Shown: piece by piece, positions 52,568 to 62,312 of the stretch | Numbering within the stretch: the stretch's first letter is position 1 | How the letters are laid out: every line of letters starts with the position of its first letter | Assembly: GCF_018614775.1 (NCBI RefSeq) | Contig: NZ_JAGGOF010000021.1 | Span: 1 to 64,000, forward strand | DNA: 64,000 bases | Direction: 5' to 3' | DNA from: Pseudomonas fluorescens | GTDB lineage: Bacteria; Pseudomonadota; Gammaproteobacteria; Pseudomonadales; Pseudomonadaceae | The notes under the pieces: model-generated | Seen by the model: only the letters and a program-made list of their open reading frames with translations | What the model was told of the DNA's origin: nothing | Databases searched by the model: none | Position numbers and translations under genes: made by a program

Positions 52568-55500
52568 ATGAATCTGCCCCTCACAGCCGACCACGCCATG
52601 GCAGGCTTTCACCCCGCCGTCCGCGCCTGGTTCAGCCAGACTTTCCCGGCGGTCACGGCCGCCCAGGCCCAGGCGTGGCCGTTGATCGGCCAGCGCCGCT
52701 CGACCCTGGTGGCGGCGCCCACCGGCTCGGGCAAGACCCTGACAGCGTTTCTCGCCGTGCTCGATGACCTGGTGCACCGCGGCCTGGAACAGGGCGGCCT
52801 GCCGGACCAGACCCTGGTGGTCTACGTCTCGCCGCTCAAGGCCTTGAGCAACGACATCCAGATCAACCTGCAAAATCCCCTGGCCGGCATCACCGAACAG
52901 CTGCGGCAAATGAACCTGCCGCCCCTGCAGATCACCACCGCCGTGCGCACCGGCGACACGCCGCAGAAAGACCGCACGGCGATGCGCAAGACCGCGCCGC
53001 ATATCCTGGTGACCACCCCCGAATCGCTCTACGTGCTGCTCGGTTCCGATTCCGGCCGGCAGATGCTCGGCAGCACCCGCACGGTGATTGTCGACGAAAT
53101 CCACGCCATCGCCGCCAGCAAACGCGGCAGTCACCTGGCCTTGAGCCTGGAGCGCCTGCAAGCGCTGTGTGCCGAACCGGTGGTGCGCATCGGCCTGTCC
53201 GCCACGCAAAAGCCCATCGAGGCGGTGTCGCGTTTTCTCGTGGGCCACGGTCGCCCCTGTGAAATCGTCGACATCGGCCACGCCCGCCCCCGGGACCTGG
53301 ACATCGAGGTGCCGCCAGTGCCGCTTTCGGCGGTGATGGCCAACGATGTCTGGGAACTGGTCTACAATCGCCTCGCCGACCTGGCCCGGGAACACCGCAC
53401 CACCCTGGTATTCGTCAATACCCGACGCCTGGCCGAGCGCCTGAGCCGTCATCTGAGCGAGCGTTTGGGCAAGGGCGCCGTGGCGGCCCACCACGGCAGC
53501 CTGGCAAAGGAGTTTCGCCTCGACGCCGAACAACGCCTCAAGCGCGGTGAATTGCAGGTGCTGATCGCCACCGCGTCCCTGGAACTGGGCATCGACATTG
53601 GCGATGTCGACCTGGTGTGCCAGATCGCCTCGCCCCGTTCGATCTCGGCGTTCCTGCAACGGGTCGGGCGCTCCGGGCACCAGGTGGGTGGCACGCCCAA
53701 GGGGCGGTTGTTTGCCACCACCCGCGACGACTTGATCGAGTGCGCAGCCCTGCTCGACTGCGTGCGCCGGGGCGAACTGGATATCCTGCACATTCCCAAG
53801 GCGCCGCTGGACGTGCTGGCCCAGCAGATCGTCGCCGAGGTCAGCTGCCAGGAATGGCAGGAACAGGCGCTGCTGGACATGTTCCGCCGCGCCTCGCCCT
53901 ATGCGGAACTCGACGACGGCCACTACCAGGCGTTGCTGCAGATGCTCGCCGAAGGCCTCAATGGCCGTCAGGGCATACGCAGCGCCTACCTGCACCGCGA
54001 CGCCGTCACCCGCACCCTGCGCGGGCGCCGGGGCAGCAAACTGACCGCCGTGACCAGCGGCGGGACCATCCCGGACAACGCCGACTACAGCGTGCTGCTC
54101 GAACCCCAAGGCTTGAACATCGGCAGCGTCAACGAAGACTTCGCCGTGGAAAGCATTGCCGGCGACGTGTTCCAGTTGGGCAATACCTCGTACCGCATCA
54201 TTCGCGTCGAGAGCGGCCGGGTGCGCGTCGAGGACGCCCAGGGCCAGCCGCCGACCATCCCGTTCTGGCTCGGCGAGGCCCCGGGGCGCAGCGCCGAACT
54301 GTCCCTGGCCGTGGCGCGCCTGCAAGCCCAGCTGGACCAGTTGCTCAGCGCCACGCCGGGCAACCTGCAACCGGCCCTCGACTGGCTCACCGACACGTTG
54401 AACCTGAACCTGGCCAGCGCCGAACAACTGCTGGATTACCTGGCCCCGGCACGCCTGGCGTTCGGGGCGCTGCCGTCCCAGGACACGCTGTTGATGGAGC
54501 GGTTCTTCGACGAATCCGGCGGCACGCAACTGATCATCCACACGCCCTTCGGCAGCCGCATCAACCGCGCCTGGGGCCTGGCCCTGCGCAAGCGCTTCTG
54601 CCGCACCTTCAACTTCGAGTTGCAGGCCGCCGCCAGCGAAGACGCCATCGTGCTGTCGCTGTCCACCAGCCACAGCTTCGAACTGGATGAAGTCTGGCGC
54701 TACCTCAACAGCCAGAGCGGCGAACAGCTTCTGATCCAGGCCGTGCTCGACGCGCCGTTGTTCGGCGTGCGCTGGCGCTGGAACGCCGGTGTGGCCCTGG
54801 CCTTGCCACGCTACACCGGTGGGCGAAAAGTCGCGCCGCAGATCCAGCGGATGAAAAGCGAAGACCTGATCGCCAGTGTGTTCCCCGACCAGATCGCCTG
54901 CCTGGAGAATCTTGCCGGCGAGCGGGAAATCCCCGATCACCCACTGGTGGAGCAGACCCTCGACGATTGTCTGCACGAAGCCATGGATTGTGATGGCTGG
55001 CTGGCGCTGTTGCGGCGCATGGAAGCTGGCGAAGTTCGCCTGATCAGCCGAGACCTGCCCGCGCCTTCGCCCCTGGCGGCCGAAATCCTCAGCGCCCGAC
55101 CCTACACCTTCCTCGATGACGCGCCGCTGGAGGAACGCCGGACCCAGGCGGTGATCAACCGGCGCTGGAGCGATCCGCAATCCACCGATGACTTGGGTGC
55201 GCTGGATGCCGAGGCCATCCAGTCGGTGCGGGACGAAGCCTGGCCGACGCCGGCCAACCTCGATGAAATGCACGAAGCACTGATGAGCCTGGCCGGCATC
55301 GCCGACAGCGAAGCCAGCGCCCACCCGTCATGGCTGGACTGGTTGCAGACACTGGCGGAACGTGGCCGGGCCAGCCGCGTGCAGATCAGCGCCGAACGCG
55401 GCCTGTGGGTGGCGCTGGAGCGACTGACCTGCCTGCAAGCGATTTATCCACAGGCGCACTGGCAGCCGCCGTTGACGGCCCTGGCCGGGTTCGATGAAGC

Positions 55501-56881
55501 CTGGGACAGCGATGAGGCCGTGTTGGAACTGCTCCGCGCCCGGCTCAGCGCGTTTGGCCCGTTGCCCTTGAAGGCCATCGCCTACCCGCTGGGATTGACC
55601 ACTGCGCAAGCCACCCAGGCCCTGGCGCATCTGGAGCAGCAAGGCTATGTGCTGCGCGGCCGGTTCACGCCGGGGACCGGCCAGGAGGAATGGTGCGAGC
55701 GGCATTTGCTCGCGCGTATCCATCGCTACACCGTCAAGCGCCTGCGCCGGGAAATCGAGCCGGTGATGCTGCAGGACTTCATGCGGTTCCTGTTCGACTG
55801 GCAGCACCTGTCGCCGTCGACCCAAGGTCGGGGCAGCGCGGTGCTGCCGTCGATCATCAGCCAGTTCGAAGGCTACCCGGCCGCTGCCTCGGCCTGGGAC
55901 AGCGACCTGCTGCCCGGACGGATCAAGGATTATTCGCCGAGCTGGCTCGATGAGTTGTGTCGCAGCGGCAAACTGGTCTGGACGCGCCTGAGCGCGCGGC
56001 AGAAGCTCTCGGCCAGCGCCCTGCGCAGCACGCCAGTGGTGTTGTTGCCGCGCAATCAGGTTGCGCTGTGGAGCAATCTGGCCGAGCAGACACCGTTCAG
56101 CGAGCTGTCGCCCAAGACGCAAAAAGTCCATCAGGCCCTCCGCGACCACGGCGCCCTGTTTTTTGATGAGCTGCTGCACGAAGCCCACCTGCTGGGCGCC
56201 GAACTGGAAATTGCCTTGCAGGAACTGGTGGGCGCCGGTCTGGTGAACGCCGACAGTTTCGCCGGCTTGCGCGCGCTGATCACCCCCGCCAGCAAACGCC
56301 AGGCCCGCAGCAGTCGACGCGGGCGCGGGGCGTTTGTCGGCGGCATGGACGACGCCGGTCGCTGGGCGTTATTGCGCCGCAGCCAGCCCGCACCGACAGA
56401 AGGCAACCGCCCCGCGCCCACGCCGCCCGAGACCCTGGAACACATCGCCATGACCTTGCTGCGCCGTTACGGCGTGGTGTTCTGGCGCCTGCTGGAACGG
56501 GAGGCCGACTGGCTGCCGAGCTGGCGGGAGTTGCTGCGCACGTTCCATCGCCTGGAGGCACGCGGTGAAATTCGCGGCGGGCGCTTCGTCAGTGGGCTGG
56601 CGGGCGAACAGTTCGCCCTGCCCGAAGCCATCCCGCTGCTGCGCGAAGTGCGTCGCCGTCCTGGCGATGGCAGCGTGATTGCTGTGTGTGGTGTCGACCC
56701 GCTGAACCTCGCCGGCACCTTGCTGCCGGGGGCGAAAGTGCCGGCGCTGGCGAGTAATCGTCTGGTGTATCGGGATGGATTGCCGGCGGCTGCGCAGATT
56801 GCCGGTAAGTTGCATTTCTGGTTGGAATTGGATGTGCAGGCGACGGCTGAGGTGCGTAGCAAGCTCATCCAGAAAGGTTGA
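52568..56881 (+). CDS. lhr: Lhr-type DEAD/DEAH helicase
   Basis: A 1437-residue superfamily 2 helicase. Walker A APTGSGKT (50-57), LKALSNDIQ, TTPES, DEIH box (176-179), SATQ, FVNTRRLAERLSR and QRVGRSGH are in order over the first ~450 residues, followed by the winged-helix and Lhr-specific regions. Length compares with about 1500 for E. coli Lhr. It is a 3'-5' DNA/RNA-DNA helicase tied to repair. No good ribosome site precedes the ATG; a second ATG ten codons in is an alternative. Confidence 0.95.
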   Translation: MNLPLTADHAMAGFHPAVRAWFSQTFPAVTAAQAQAWPLIGQRRSTLVAAPTGSGKTLTAFLAVLDDLVHRGLEQGGLPDQTLVVYVSPLKALSNDIQINLQNPLAGITEQLRQMNLPPLQITTAVRTGDTPQKDRTAMRKTAPHILVTTPESLYVLLGSDSGRQMLGSTRTVIVDEIHAIAASKRGSHLALSLERLQALCAEPVVRIGLSATQKPIEAVSRFLVGHGRPCEIVDIGHARPRDLDIEVPPVPLSAVMANDVWELVYNRLADLAREHRTTLVFVNTRRLAERLSRHLSERLGKGAVAAHHGSLAKEFRLDAEQRLKRGELQVLIATASLELGIDIGDVDLVCQIASPRSISAFLQRVGRSGHQVGGTPKGRLFATTRDDLIECAALLDCVRRGELDILHIPKAPLDVLAQQIVAEVSCQEWQEQALLDMFRRASPYAELDDGHYQALLQMLAEGLNGRQGIRSAYLHRDAVTRTLRGRRGSKLTAVTSGGTIPDNADYSVLLEPQGLNIGSVNEDFAVESIAGDVFQLGNTSYRIIRVESGRVRVEDAQGQPPTIPFWLGEAPGRSAELSLAVARLQAQLDQLLSATPGNLQPALDWLTDTLNLNLASAEQLLDYLAPARLAFGALPSQDTLLMERFFDESGGTQLIIHTPFGSRINRAWGLALRKRFCRTFNFELQAAASEDAIVLSLSTSHSFELDEVWRYLNSQSGEQLLIQAVLDAPLFGVRWRWNAGVALALPRYTGGRKVAPQIQRMKSEDLIASVFPDQIACLENLAGEREIPDHPLVEQTLDDCLHEAMDCDGWLALLRRMEAGEVRLISRDLPAPSPLAAEILSARPYTFLDDAPLEERRTQAVINRRWSDPQSTDDLGALDAEAIQSVRDEAWPTPANLDEMHEALMSLAGIADSEASAHPSWLDWLQTLAERGRASRVQISAERGLWVALERLTCLQAIYPQAHWQPPLTALAGFDEAWDSDEAVLELLRARLSAFGPLPLKAIAYPLGLTTAQATQALAHLEQQGYVLRGRFTPGTGQEEWCERHLLARIHRYTVKRLRREIEPVMLQDFMRFLFDWQHLSPSTQGRGSAVLPSIISQFEGYPAAASAWDSDLLPGRIKDYSPSWLDELCRSGKLVWTRLSARQKLSASALRSTPVVLLPRNQVALWSNLAEQTPFSELSPKTQKVHQALRDHGALFFDELLHEAHLLGAELEIALQELVGAGLVNADSFAGLRALITPASKRQARSSRRGRGAFVGGMDDAGRWALLRRSQPAPTEGNRPAPTPPETLEHIAMTLLRRYGVVFWRLLEREADWLPSWRELLRTFHRLEARGEIRGGRFVSGLAGEQFALPEAIPLLREVRRRPGDGSVIAVCGVDPLNLAGTLLPGAKVPALASNRLVYRDGLPAAAQIAGKLHFWLELDVQATAEVRSKLIQKG

Positions 56882-56895
56882 GGGTGTCTGGGCGG

Positions 56896-56926
56896 GCCTC
56901 ATCGCGAGCAGGCTCGCTCCCACAGG
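56896..56926. repeat. REP element, single unit
   Basis: One unit lies between the convergent lhr and MscS-type genes. Confidence 0.88.
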
Positions 56927-56934
56927 GGGAACGA

Positions 56935-59037
56935 TCAAGGTTGCTCGGGCAACCCGTCCCCTTCCTCGGGCGCTTCAACCAACCGCTTCGGCACCATCAC
57001 CTGCTGTGGATAAGTCTGCGCAAAATGCACCGCCGGATTGTTATCCACAAGCTTCTTCAGCCGCTGGTTGAACGCCCGGCTCACCGCGTATTGCCCGCCG
57101 GACACCGTGCGGAACTGCGCAGTGAGGACCACGCCGTTGAGGTCCATCCGGTCCACGCCGAACACGTCCAGCGGCCCTTGCAGGTTGAACTTGAGGAACG
57201 GGTCCTCGGAGATCGAACGCCCGGCTTCGCGGATCAACTCGATGGCCTGGTCCACGTCGGTGTCGTAGGTGAACTGCACGGAGAAAAATGCAAAGGCGAA
57301 TTGCCGGGATTGGTTGGTCACGGCCTTGATCTGGCCAAACGGCACCGAATGCACGAAACCCTTGCCATCGCGCAGGCGCAGGGTGCGGATGGTCAAGCCC
57401 TCGACGGTGCCGGCGTGGCCGGAGTCGAGCACCACCCAGTCGCCGATGGACAACGTGTCCTCGATGATGATGAACAATCCGGTGATGACGTCCTGCACCA
57501 GTTGCTGCGAACCGAAGCCGATCGCCAATCCCACCACCCCGGCACCGGCCAGCAACGGTGCGACGTTGATGCCCAGGTTGGCCATGGTGGTGATCGCGCA
57601 GATCACCACCAGGATGATTTTTGCCGCGTTGCGCAACAGCGGCAGGATGGTCTTGATCCGCGTGCTGGGCTGGCGTGCCCCACGCTTGTTCAGCGGCGGC
57701 TTCAAGGCCTCCTGGATGGCCGTGTCGAGCACCACCCACGTCAACCAGGTCACCAGGAAGATCAAGCCGATGCGGCTCAAGGAATCGCTGATCGCGCGCC
57801 CGACGGCGTTGCGCGAGGCGAATTCGAACAGCGAAATCCCCCAGATCCGCCCGAGGATTTCAATGAACGCCACTGCCATGACGATCCGCAACAACGCATG
57901 CACCAGGCTCAGCAGTCGGCCCTTGTAGGCGCTGTTGCGCTGGAGGGTCTCGACCTTGGGCGACTTGAAGACGTGCTGGAACACCGTGCTGAGAAACACC
58001 ATCGCGATCAGCAGGATCGTAGTGAACAACGCGCAACGCAGGGCCTTCTGATTGTCCTCGCCGACGCCGATCAGACTCACCGCCGACACCAGCACCATCA
58101 GCAGGATCGGCCAATACCAGAGCCCGGAAAAAATCCGCAGGGATTCCTGCAAGGCCGGTTGCTTCAAGCGCTGGGCCAGCGGCCGGTTGCGGATCAGGTG
58201 CGCCACCGGCCGGCGCATGCGAATCACCAGCCAGCCAAAGATCACCGATGCGAACAAGCCGGTGAATACCGCGACGCTGCTGGTGATATTGCCGCCCAGC
58301 TGCCGGGCGATCTGCGGGCTGGTCAGGGCGTCGCTGAGGGCCGCGAGAAAGCCGATCATGAACAGCGGTCGAGGGCTGAAGCGCCGGATCATCGCCACCG
58401 CCCGACGTTTGTGACCGGCATTGAACATCACGATCACGCAGAGCAGCACCGAGGTGGAGAAGATGCCGCTGCTGGTGGCGTAGGCGAAACACAGCGCCAG
58501 GGCGCGCCCGACCGAAACCTGCAAGAAGTGGCTGACGTACAGGGTCAGCGGCAGGCAGACCAGCGCCGGCACAGTGTAAGGCAGCAGATAACCGAGCAAG
58601 TCGTGGAGCCGCTGACGGGTGCGCAGCCAGCGGCGCTGGCCGAGGCGTCGCACCAACAGCCGCGCGCCCGCCCAGATCAACGCAAAAGCGCCGATCCAGA
58701 CACCCGACAACAACAGGAAGTCCCCGGCCACCCGCCAGGAGGAACGGGACGTCTGGTCCACCAGCCGATCCACTTCGTCCGCCGCCCGATCCGCCCGCAG
58801 GCGCCAGGCGTCCACCAGGCTCTGGTTGAGGTCGAGTTTGTCCTGGACATCGTCGATGCTCGAACTGATGGCGCCCAGCAGGCCGCCCTGTACCAGTGGC
58901 TCGGGCTCAGCGGGGGCTTCAGTGGCCGCCGGCGTGCCGGGCACGGCCGGCGCGCCAAGGGCGATGTTGCCGGTCAACGCCAGCAGGATCAGCAGGAATG
59001 CAGCGCTCAATCGAGACAAGACGCGGGGCTCCTTCAT
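56935..59037 (-). CDS. Large MscS-type mechanosensitive channel (YbiO-like)
   Basis: A 700-residue inner-membrane channel. It has a signal peptide (ending ALGA), an N-terminal periplasmic helix region, about eleven hydrophobic segments, then the MscS pore and beta domain: GVVGLAIGFGSQQLVQDVITG is the pore helix followed by FIIIEDTLSIGDWV. This gates under osmotic downshock to release solutes. Size and layout resemble E. coli YbiO. It is a single gene. Confidence 0.9.
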   Translation of the reverse strand: MKEPRVLSRLSAAFLLILLALTGNIALGAPAVPGTPAATEAPAEPEPLVQGGLLGAISSSIDDVQDKLDLNQSLVDAWRLRADRAADEVDRLVDQTSRSSWRVAGDFLLLSGVWIGAFALIWAGARLLVRRLGQRRWLRTRQRLHDLLGYLLPYTVPALVCLPLTLYVSHFLQVSVGRALALCFAYATSSGIFSTSVLLCVIVMFNAGHKRRAVAMIRRFSPRPLFMIGFLAALSDALTSPQIARQLGGNITSSVAVFTGLFASVIFGWLVIRMRRPVAHLIRNRPLAQRLKQPALQESLRIFSGLWYWPILLMVLVSAVSLIGVGEDNQKALRCALFTTILLIAMVFLSTVFQHVFKSPKVETLQRNSAYKGRLLSLVHALLRIVMAVAFIEILGRIWGISLFEFASRNAVGRAISDSLSRIGLIFLVTWLTWVVLDTAIQEALKPPLNKRGARQPSTRIKTILPLLRNAAKIILVVICAITTMANLGINVAPLLAGAGVVGLAIGFGSQQLVQDVITGLFIIIEDTLSIGDWVVLDSGHAGTVEGLTIRTLRLRDGKGFVHSVPFGQIKAVTNQSRQFAFAFFSVQFTYDTDVDQAIELIREAGRSISEDPFLKFNLQGPLDVFGVDRMDLNGVVLTAQFRTVSGGQYAVSRAFNQRLKKLVDNNPAVHFAQTYPQQVMVPKRLVEAPEEGDGLPEQP

Positions 59038-59083
59038 GGGGGGTCGGTAAGGAACTGATCAACAATGGGCCGGCAAGTTCGGT

Positions 59084-59165
59084 CAGCGCATCGTTCCCGC
59101 GTTCGGCTTTGGGGACGCAGAGCGGTCCCAGGCTGCATTCCCACGCAGAGCGTGGGAATGATTAG
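59084..59165. repeat. Dispersed palindrome ATTCCCACGC...GCGTGGGAAT
   Basis: ATTCCCACGC (59137-59146) and GCGTGGGAAT (59150-59159) form a perfect 10-bp stem with a 3-base loop. With the degenerate GTTCCCGCG/GGGGACGC part on the left this is a repeat family common in Pseudomonas, and a plausible terminator. Confidence 0.65.
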
Positions 59166-59275
59166 ACAAAACCTTGCCCGCCTTCACCGCCCGGCACTCC
59201 GCCGAAACTTTCTGCCCCACCCGACAGTCATCACAAGACACAGGCGGTACGAGGTCATTGGCACGGGAGGGACAC

Positions 59276-60202
59276 ATGACGGCGATCCACATTGGTATTT
59301 CCGGTTGGCGCTACACGCCCTGGCGCGGGGATTTCTACCCGAAGGGGCTGACTCAGAAGCGTGAATTGCAATTCGCCTCGCGAGCGGTCAACAGCATCGA
59401 AATCAATGGATCGTTCTACGCCCTGCAACGTCCCGAACGGTATGCCCAGTGGTACGCCGAGACGCCGTCGGGCTTTGTGTTCAGCGTCAAGGCGCCGCGG
59501 TTCATCACCCACATCAAGCGCCTGCGTGACGTGCACAAGCCCATGGCGAATTTCTTCGCCTCCGGCATCCTGGAGCTCAAGGAAAAACTCGGCCCGATTC
59601 TCTGGCAGTTTCCACCGAGCTTCAAATTCGACCCGGAACTGTTCGAGGCCTTTCTCAAGCAATTGCCCCACGACACCGAAGGCGCCGCGGCTTTCGCCCG
59701 CGAACATGAGCCGCGCCTGGACGGTCACGCCAGCACCACGGCGGATAAAAAACGGCCGCTGCGCCACGCCGTCGAAATCCGTCATGAAAGCTTCATCGAC
59801 CCGCTCTTCATCACCCTGCTCAAGCGCTATGACGTGGCCCTGGTGATCGCCGACACCGCCGGCAAATGGCCCTATCGCGAAGACGTCACCAGCGACTTTA
59901 TCTACATCCGCCTGCACGGTGCCGAAGAGCTGTACGCCAGCGGCTACACCGATGCCGCGCTGAAACGCTGGGGTGACCGGATCGAAGCCTGGAGCCACGG
60001 CACGCAGCCGGACGACGCTCAGTTGATCGACCCGAAGAAGAAACCGCGGGCGCGCAAGAGCCGGCAAGTGTTCTGCTACTTCGACAACGACATCAAGGTC
60101 CGCGCGCCCTATGACGCGCGCCACTTGCTGGGCCGCTTCGACCTGACCCGGGACCTTGCCACCGCACCCGGTGTGCTTCCGGCCGAGGGGGTCTTGCCAT
60201 GA
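59276..60202 (+). CDS. DUF72 (YecE-like) protein
   Basis: A 308-residue TIM-barrel-like protein of DUF72, with HIGISGWRYTPWRGDFYP at the N-terminus, EINGSFYALQRPE, FSVKAPRFITH, LWQFPP and the C-terminal VFCYFDNDI (pieces shown). Its biochemical activity is unknown. GGGAGG lies 5 bases before the ATG. Its stop overlaps the next gene by ATGA, so it leads a four-gene operon with the YbhP-ClsB-YbhN set. Confidence 0.92.
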   Translation: MTAIHIGISGWRYTPWRGDFYPKGLTQKRELQFASRAVNSIEINGSFYALQRPERYAQWYAETPSGFVFSVKAPRFITHIKRLRDVHKPMANFFASGILELKEKLGPILWQFPPSFKFDPELFEAFLKQLPHDTEGAAAFAREHEPRLDGHASTTADKKRPLRHAVEIRHESFIDPLFITLLKRYDVALVIADTAGKWPYREDVTSDFIYIRLHGAEELYASGYTDAALKRWGDRIEAWSHGTQPDDAQLIDPKKKPRARKSRQVFCYFDNDIKVRAPYDARHLLGRFDLTRDLATAPGVLPAEGVLP

Positions 60203-61017
60203 GCGCTCCCGAGTCCACCGAAGCAACCCGCGAGCCGACTCAAAGCGCTGCCCCGGAGCAGGCGCCCACCAACCGCTTCACCGTGCTGACGGTCAACACC
60301 CATAAAGGCTTCACGGCATTGAACCGTCGCTTCATCCTGCCGGAACTGCGCGAAGCCGTGCGCAGCGTGTCCGCCGATGTGGTGTTTTTGCAGGAAGTCC
60401 ACGGCACCCACGAACACCACCCCCAGCGTTTTGCCAACTGGCCGAGCATGCCCCAATACGAATTCCTCGCCGACAGCCTCTGGCCGCAGTTCGCCTACGG
60501 GCGCAACGCGGTGTACCCGGCGGGCGACCACGGCAATGCGTTGCTGTCGAAATTCCAGATCGTGCGCCACGAAAACCTGGACGTGTCCATCAGCGGCCAC
60601 GAAAGCCGCGGCATGCTTCACAGCGTGCTGCGCCTGCCGGGCGACAGCGACGAAGGACCGCACATCCACGCGATTTGCGTACACCTCGGGCTGCGCGAAA
60701 GCCATCGGATCGAGCAGCTGAAACTGCTTTGCCAAAGGTTAAGCGAGTTGCCGCCCGAGGCGCCGGTGATCGTCGCAGGCGATTTCAACGACTGGCGCGG
60801 CAAGGCCAGCGAACTGCTCCAACCTTGCGGCCTGCGCGAGGTGTTCGCCGAACAATGGGGCAAGCCGGCGCGCAGCTTTCCGGCACGCCTGCCCCTGCTG
60901 CGCCTGGACCGCATCTACGTGCGCAACCTCAAGGCCCGTCACGCCCAGGTGCTGAACGTCCGCCCCTGGTCGCACCTTTCCGACCACGCACCGCTGTCGG
61001 TGGAGATCGAACTATGA
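60199..61017 (+). CDS. ybhP: Endonuclease/exonuclease/phosphatase family protein (YbhP-like)
   Basis: A 272-residue EEP-fold enzyme with NTHKGF (about 33-38), LQEVHG with the metal-binding glutamate, VAGDFNDWRG and the closing SDHAPL. The fold cleaves phosphodiester bonds in nucleic acids or lipids; beside cardiolipin synthase a lipid-related substrate is plausible. It overlaps both neighbours by 4 bases, the order of E. coli ybhP-clsB-ybhN. Confidence 0.92.
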   Translation: MSAPESTEATREPTQSAAPEQAPTNRFTVLTVNTHKGFTALNRRFILPELREAVRSVSADVVFLQEVHGTHEHHPQRFANWPSMPQYEFLADSLWPQFAYGRNAVYPAGDHGNALLSKFQIVRHENLDVSISGHESRGMLHSVLRLPGDSDEGPHIHAICVHLGLRESHRIEQLKLLCQRLSELPPEAPVIVAGDFNDWRGKASELLQPCGLREVFAEQWGKPARSFPARLPLLRLDRIYVRNLKARHAQVLNVRPWSHLSDHAPLSVEIEL

Positions 61018-62312
61018 GCGCGACCATGAACAAGGCGACAGTCGAACAAGTCGATGCGCCGCCCACTGAGCGCAACCCGGCGCGGGTGGACGTTGAATAC
61101 GCCTGGCACGGCAACAACCGCGTCACCCTGCTGGAGAACGGCGAGGAGTATTTCCCGCGGGTGTTCGAGGCCATCCGCCGGGCCGAGCAGGAAGTGCTTA
61201 TCGAGACCTTCATCCTGTTCGAGGACAAGGTCGGCAACGAACTGCGCGACCTGCTGGTGGACGCCGCCCAGCGAGGTGTGCGCGTTACCCTGAGCCTGGA
61301 CGGCTTCGGCTGTGGCGAGCTGACGCCGGATTTCCTCGCGTCGTTAAGCGATGCCGGCGTGCGCCTGCAAATGTTCGACCCCGCGCCCCTTCACCTCGGG
61401 ATCCGCACCAACTGGTTCCGGCGCCTGCACCGCAAGGTGGTGGTGGTCGATGGCGTGATCGCATTCATTGGCGGGATCAATTTTTCCGCCGACCATCTGG
61501 GCGATTTCGGCCCCGAGGCCAAGCAGGATTACTCGGTGGAAATCAAAGGCCCGGCGGTGGTCGATATCCATCACTTCGCCCTGATGCAGAGTGGCCGGCC
61601 GGGTCGGGCGAAATACTGGTGGCAACGGCGCCGCAGCCGCCGCAACGAATTGGCCTTCACTGATCACGATGGCCAGGTGCGCCTGGTCTATCGCGATAAC
61701 CACGATCACCAGACCGACATCGAAGAGGTCTACCTGCAAGTGCTGCGCAGCGCCCAGCGTCGCGTGGTGATCGCCAACGCCTATTTCTTCCCCGGCTTTC
61801 GGTTGCTGCGCGAAATGCGCAACGCGGCGCGTCGGGGGGTGGAAGTGCGGCTGATCCTGCAAGGGCAACCGGACATGATGATCGCCAAGCTCGCGGCGCG
61901 AATGCTCTATGGCTACCTGCTCAAGGCCGGTGTGGTGATCTACGAATATTGCGAGCGGCCGCTGCACGGCAAGGTCGCCCTGGTGGATGAGGACTGGAGC
62001 ACCGTCGGTTCGAGCAACCTGGACCCGCTGAGCCTGTCCTTGAACCTGGAAGCCAACGTGCTGATCCGCGACCGCGCGTTCAACCGTGAATTGTACGAGC
62101 GCCTCGAGTACCTGAGCCGCAACCATTGCACCGTCATGCGCGAAAACCAAGCCAAGCGCGGCCTGATCTGGCGCATGACCATCGGTTTCATGGTGTTCCA
62201 CTTCTTGCGCCACTTTCCGGCCTGGGCCGGTTGGTTGCCGGCCCATAAACCGCGTCTGAAACCTTTTGCGCCGCCGACGGCGGTTCGGAGCGAACCCCAT
62301 GAACCACTCTGA
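61014..62312 (+). CDS. clsB: Cardiolipin synthase B
   Basis: A 432-residue phospholipase D-type enzyme with two HKD motifs: HRKVVVVDG.IAFIGGIN (about 138-155) and HGKVALVDEDWSTVGSSN (about 318-335). ClsB makes cardiolipin from two phosphatidylglycerols, and in E. coli can also use phosphatidylethanolamine or alcohols. It lies between ybhP- and ybhN-like genes and overlaps both. Confidence 0.94.
   Translation: MSATMNKATVEQVDAPPTERNPARVDVEYAWHGNNRVTLLENGEEYFPRVFEAIRRAEQEVLIETFILFEDKVGNELRDLLVDAAQRGVRVTLSLDGFGCGELTPDFLASLSDAGVRLQMFDPAPLHLGIRTNWFRRLHRKVVVVDGVIAFIGGINFSADHLGDFGPEAKQDYSVEIKGPAVVDIHHFALMQSGRPGRAKYWWQRRRSRRNELAFTDHDGQVRLVYRDNHDHQTDIEEVYLQVLRSAQRRVVIANAYFFPGFRLLREMRNAARRGVEVRLILQGQPDMMIAKLAARMLYGYLLKAGVVIYEYCERPLHGKVALVDEDWSTVGSSNLDPLSLSLNLEANVLIRDRAFNRELYERLEYLSRNHCTVMRENQAKRGLIWRMTIGFMVFHFLRHFPAWAGWLPAHKPRLKPFAPPTAVRSEPHEPL

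Noticed and set aside
52343..55324. A 993-residue open frame antisense to lhr, and similar long frames antisense to levansucrase (822-1973) and magB/magA (27600-30413)
   Set aside because: They mirror strongly supported genes, have low-complexity compositions rich in R, Q, H and A or G, no ribosome sites and no motifs. Long shadow frames are normal in GC-rich DNA.
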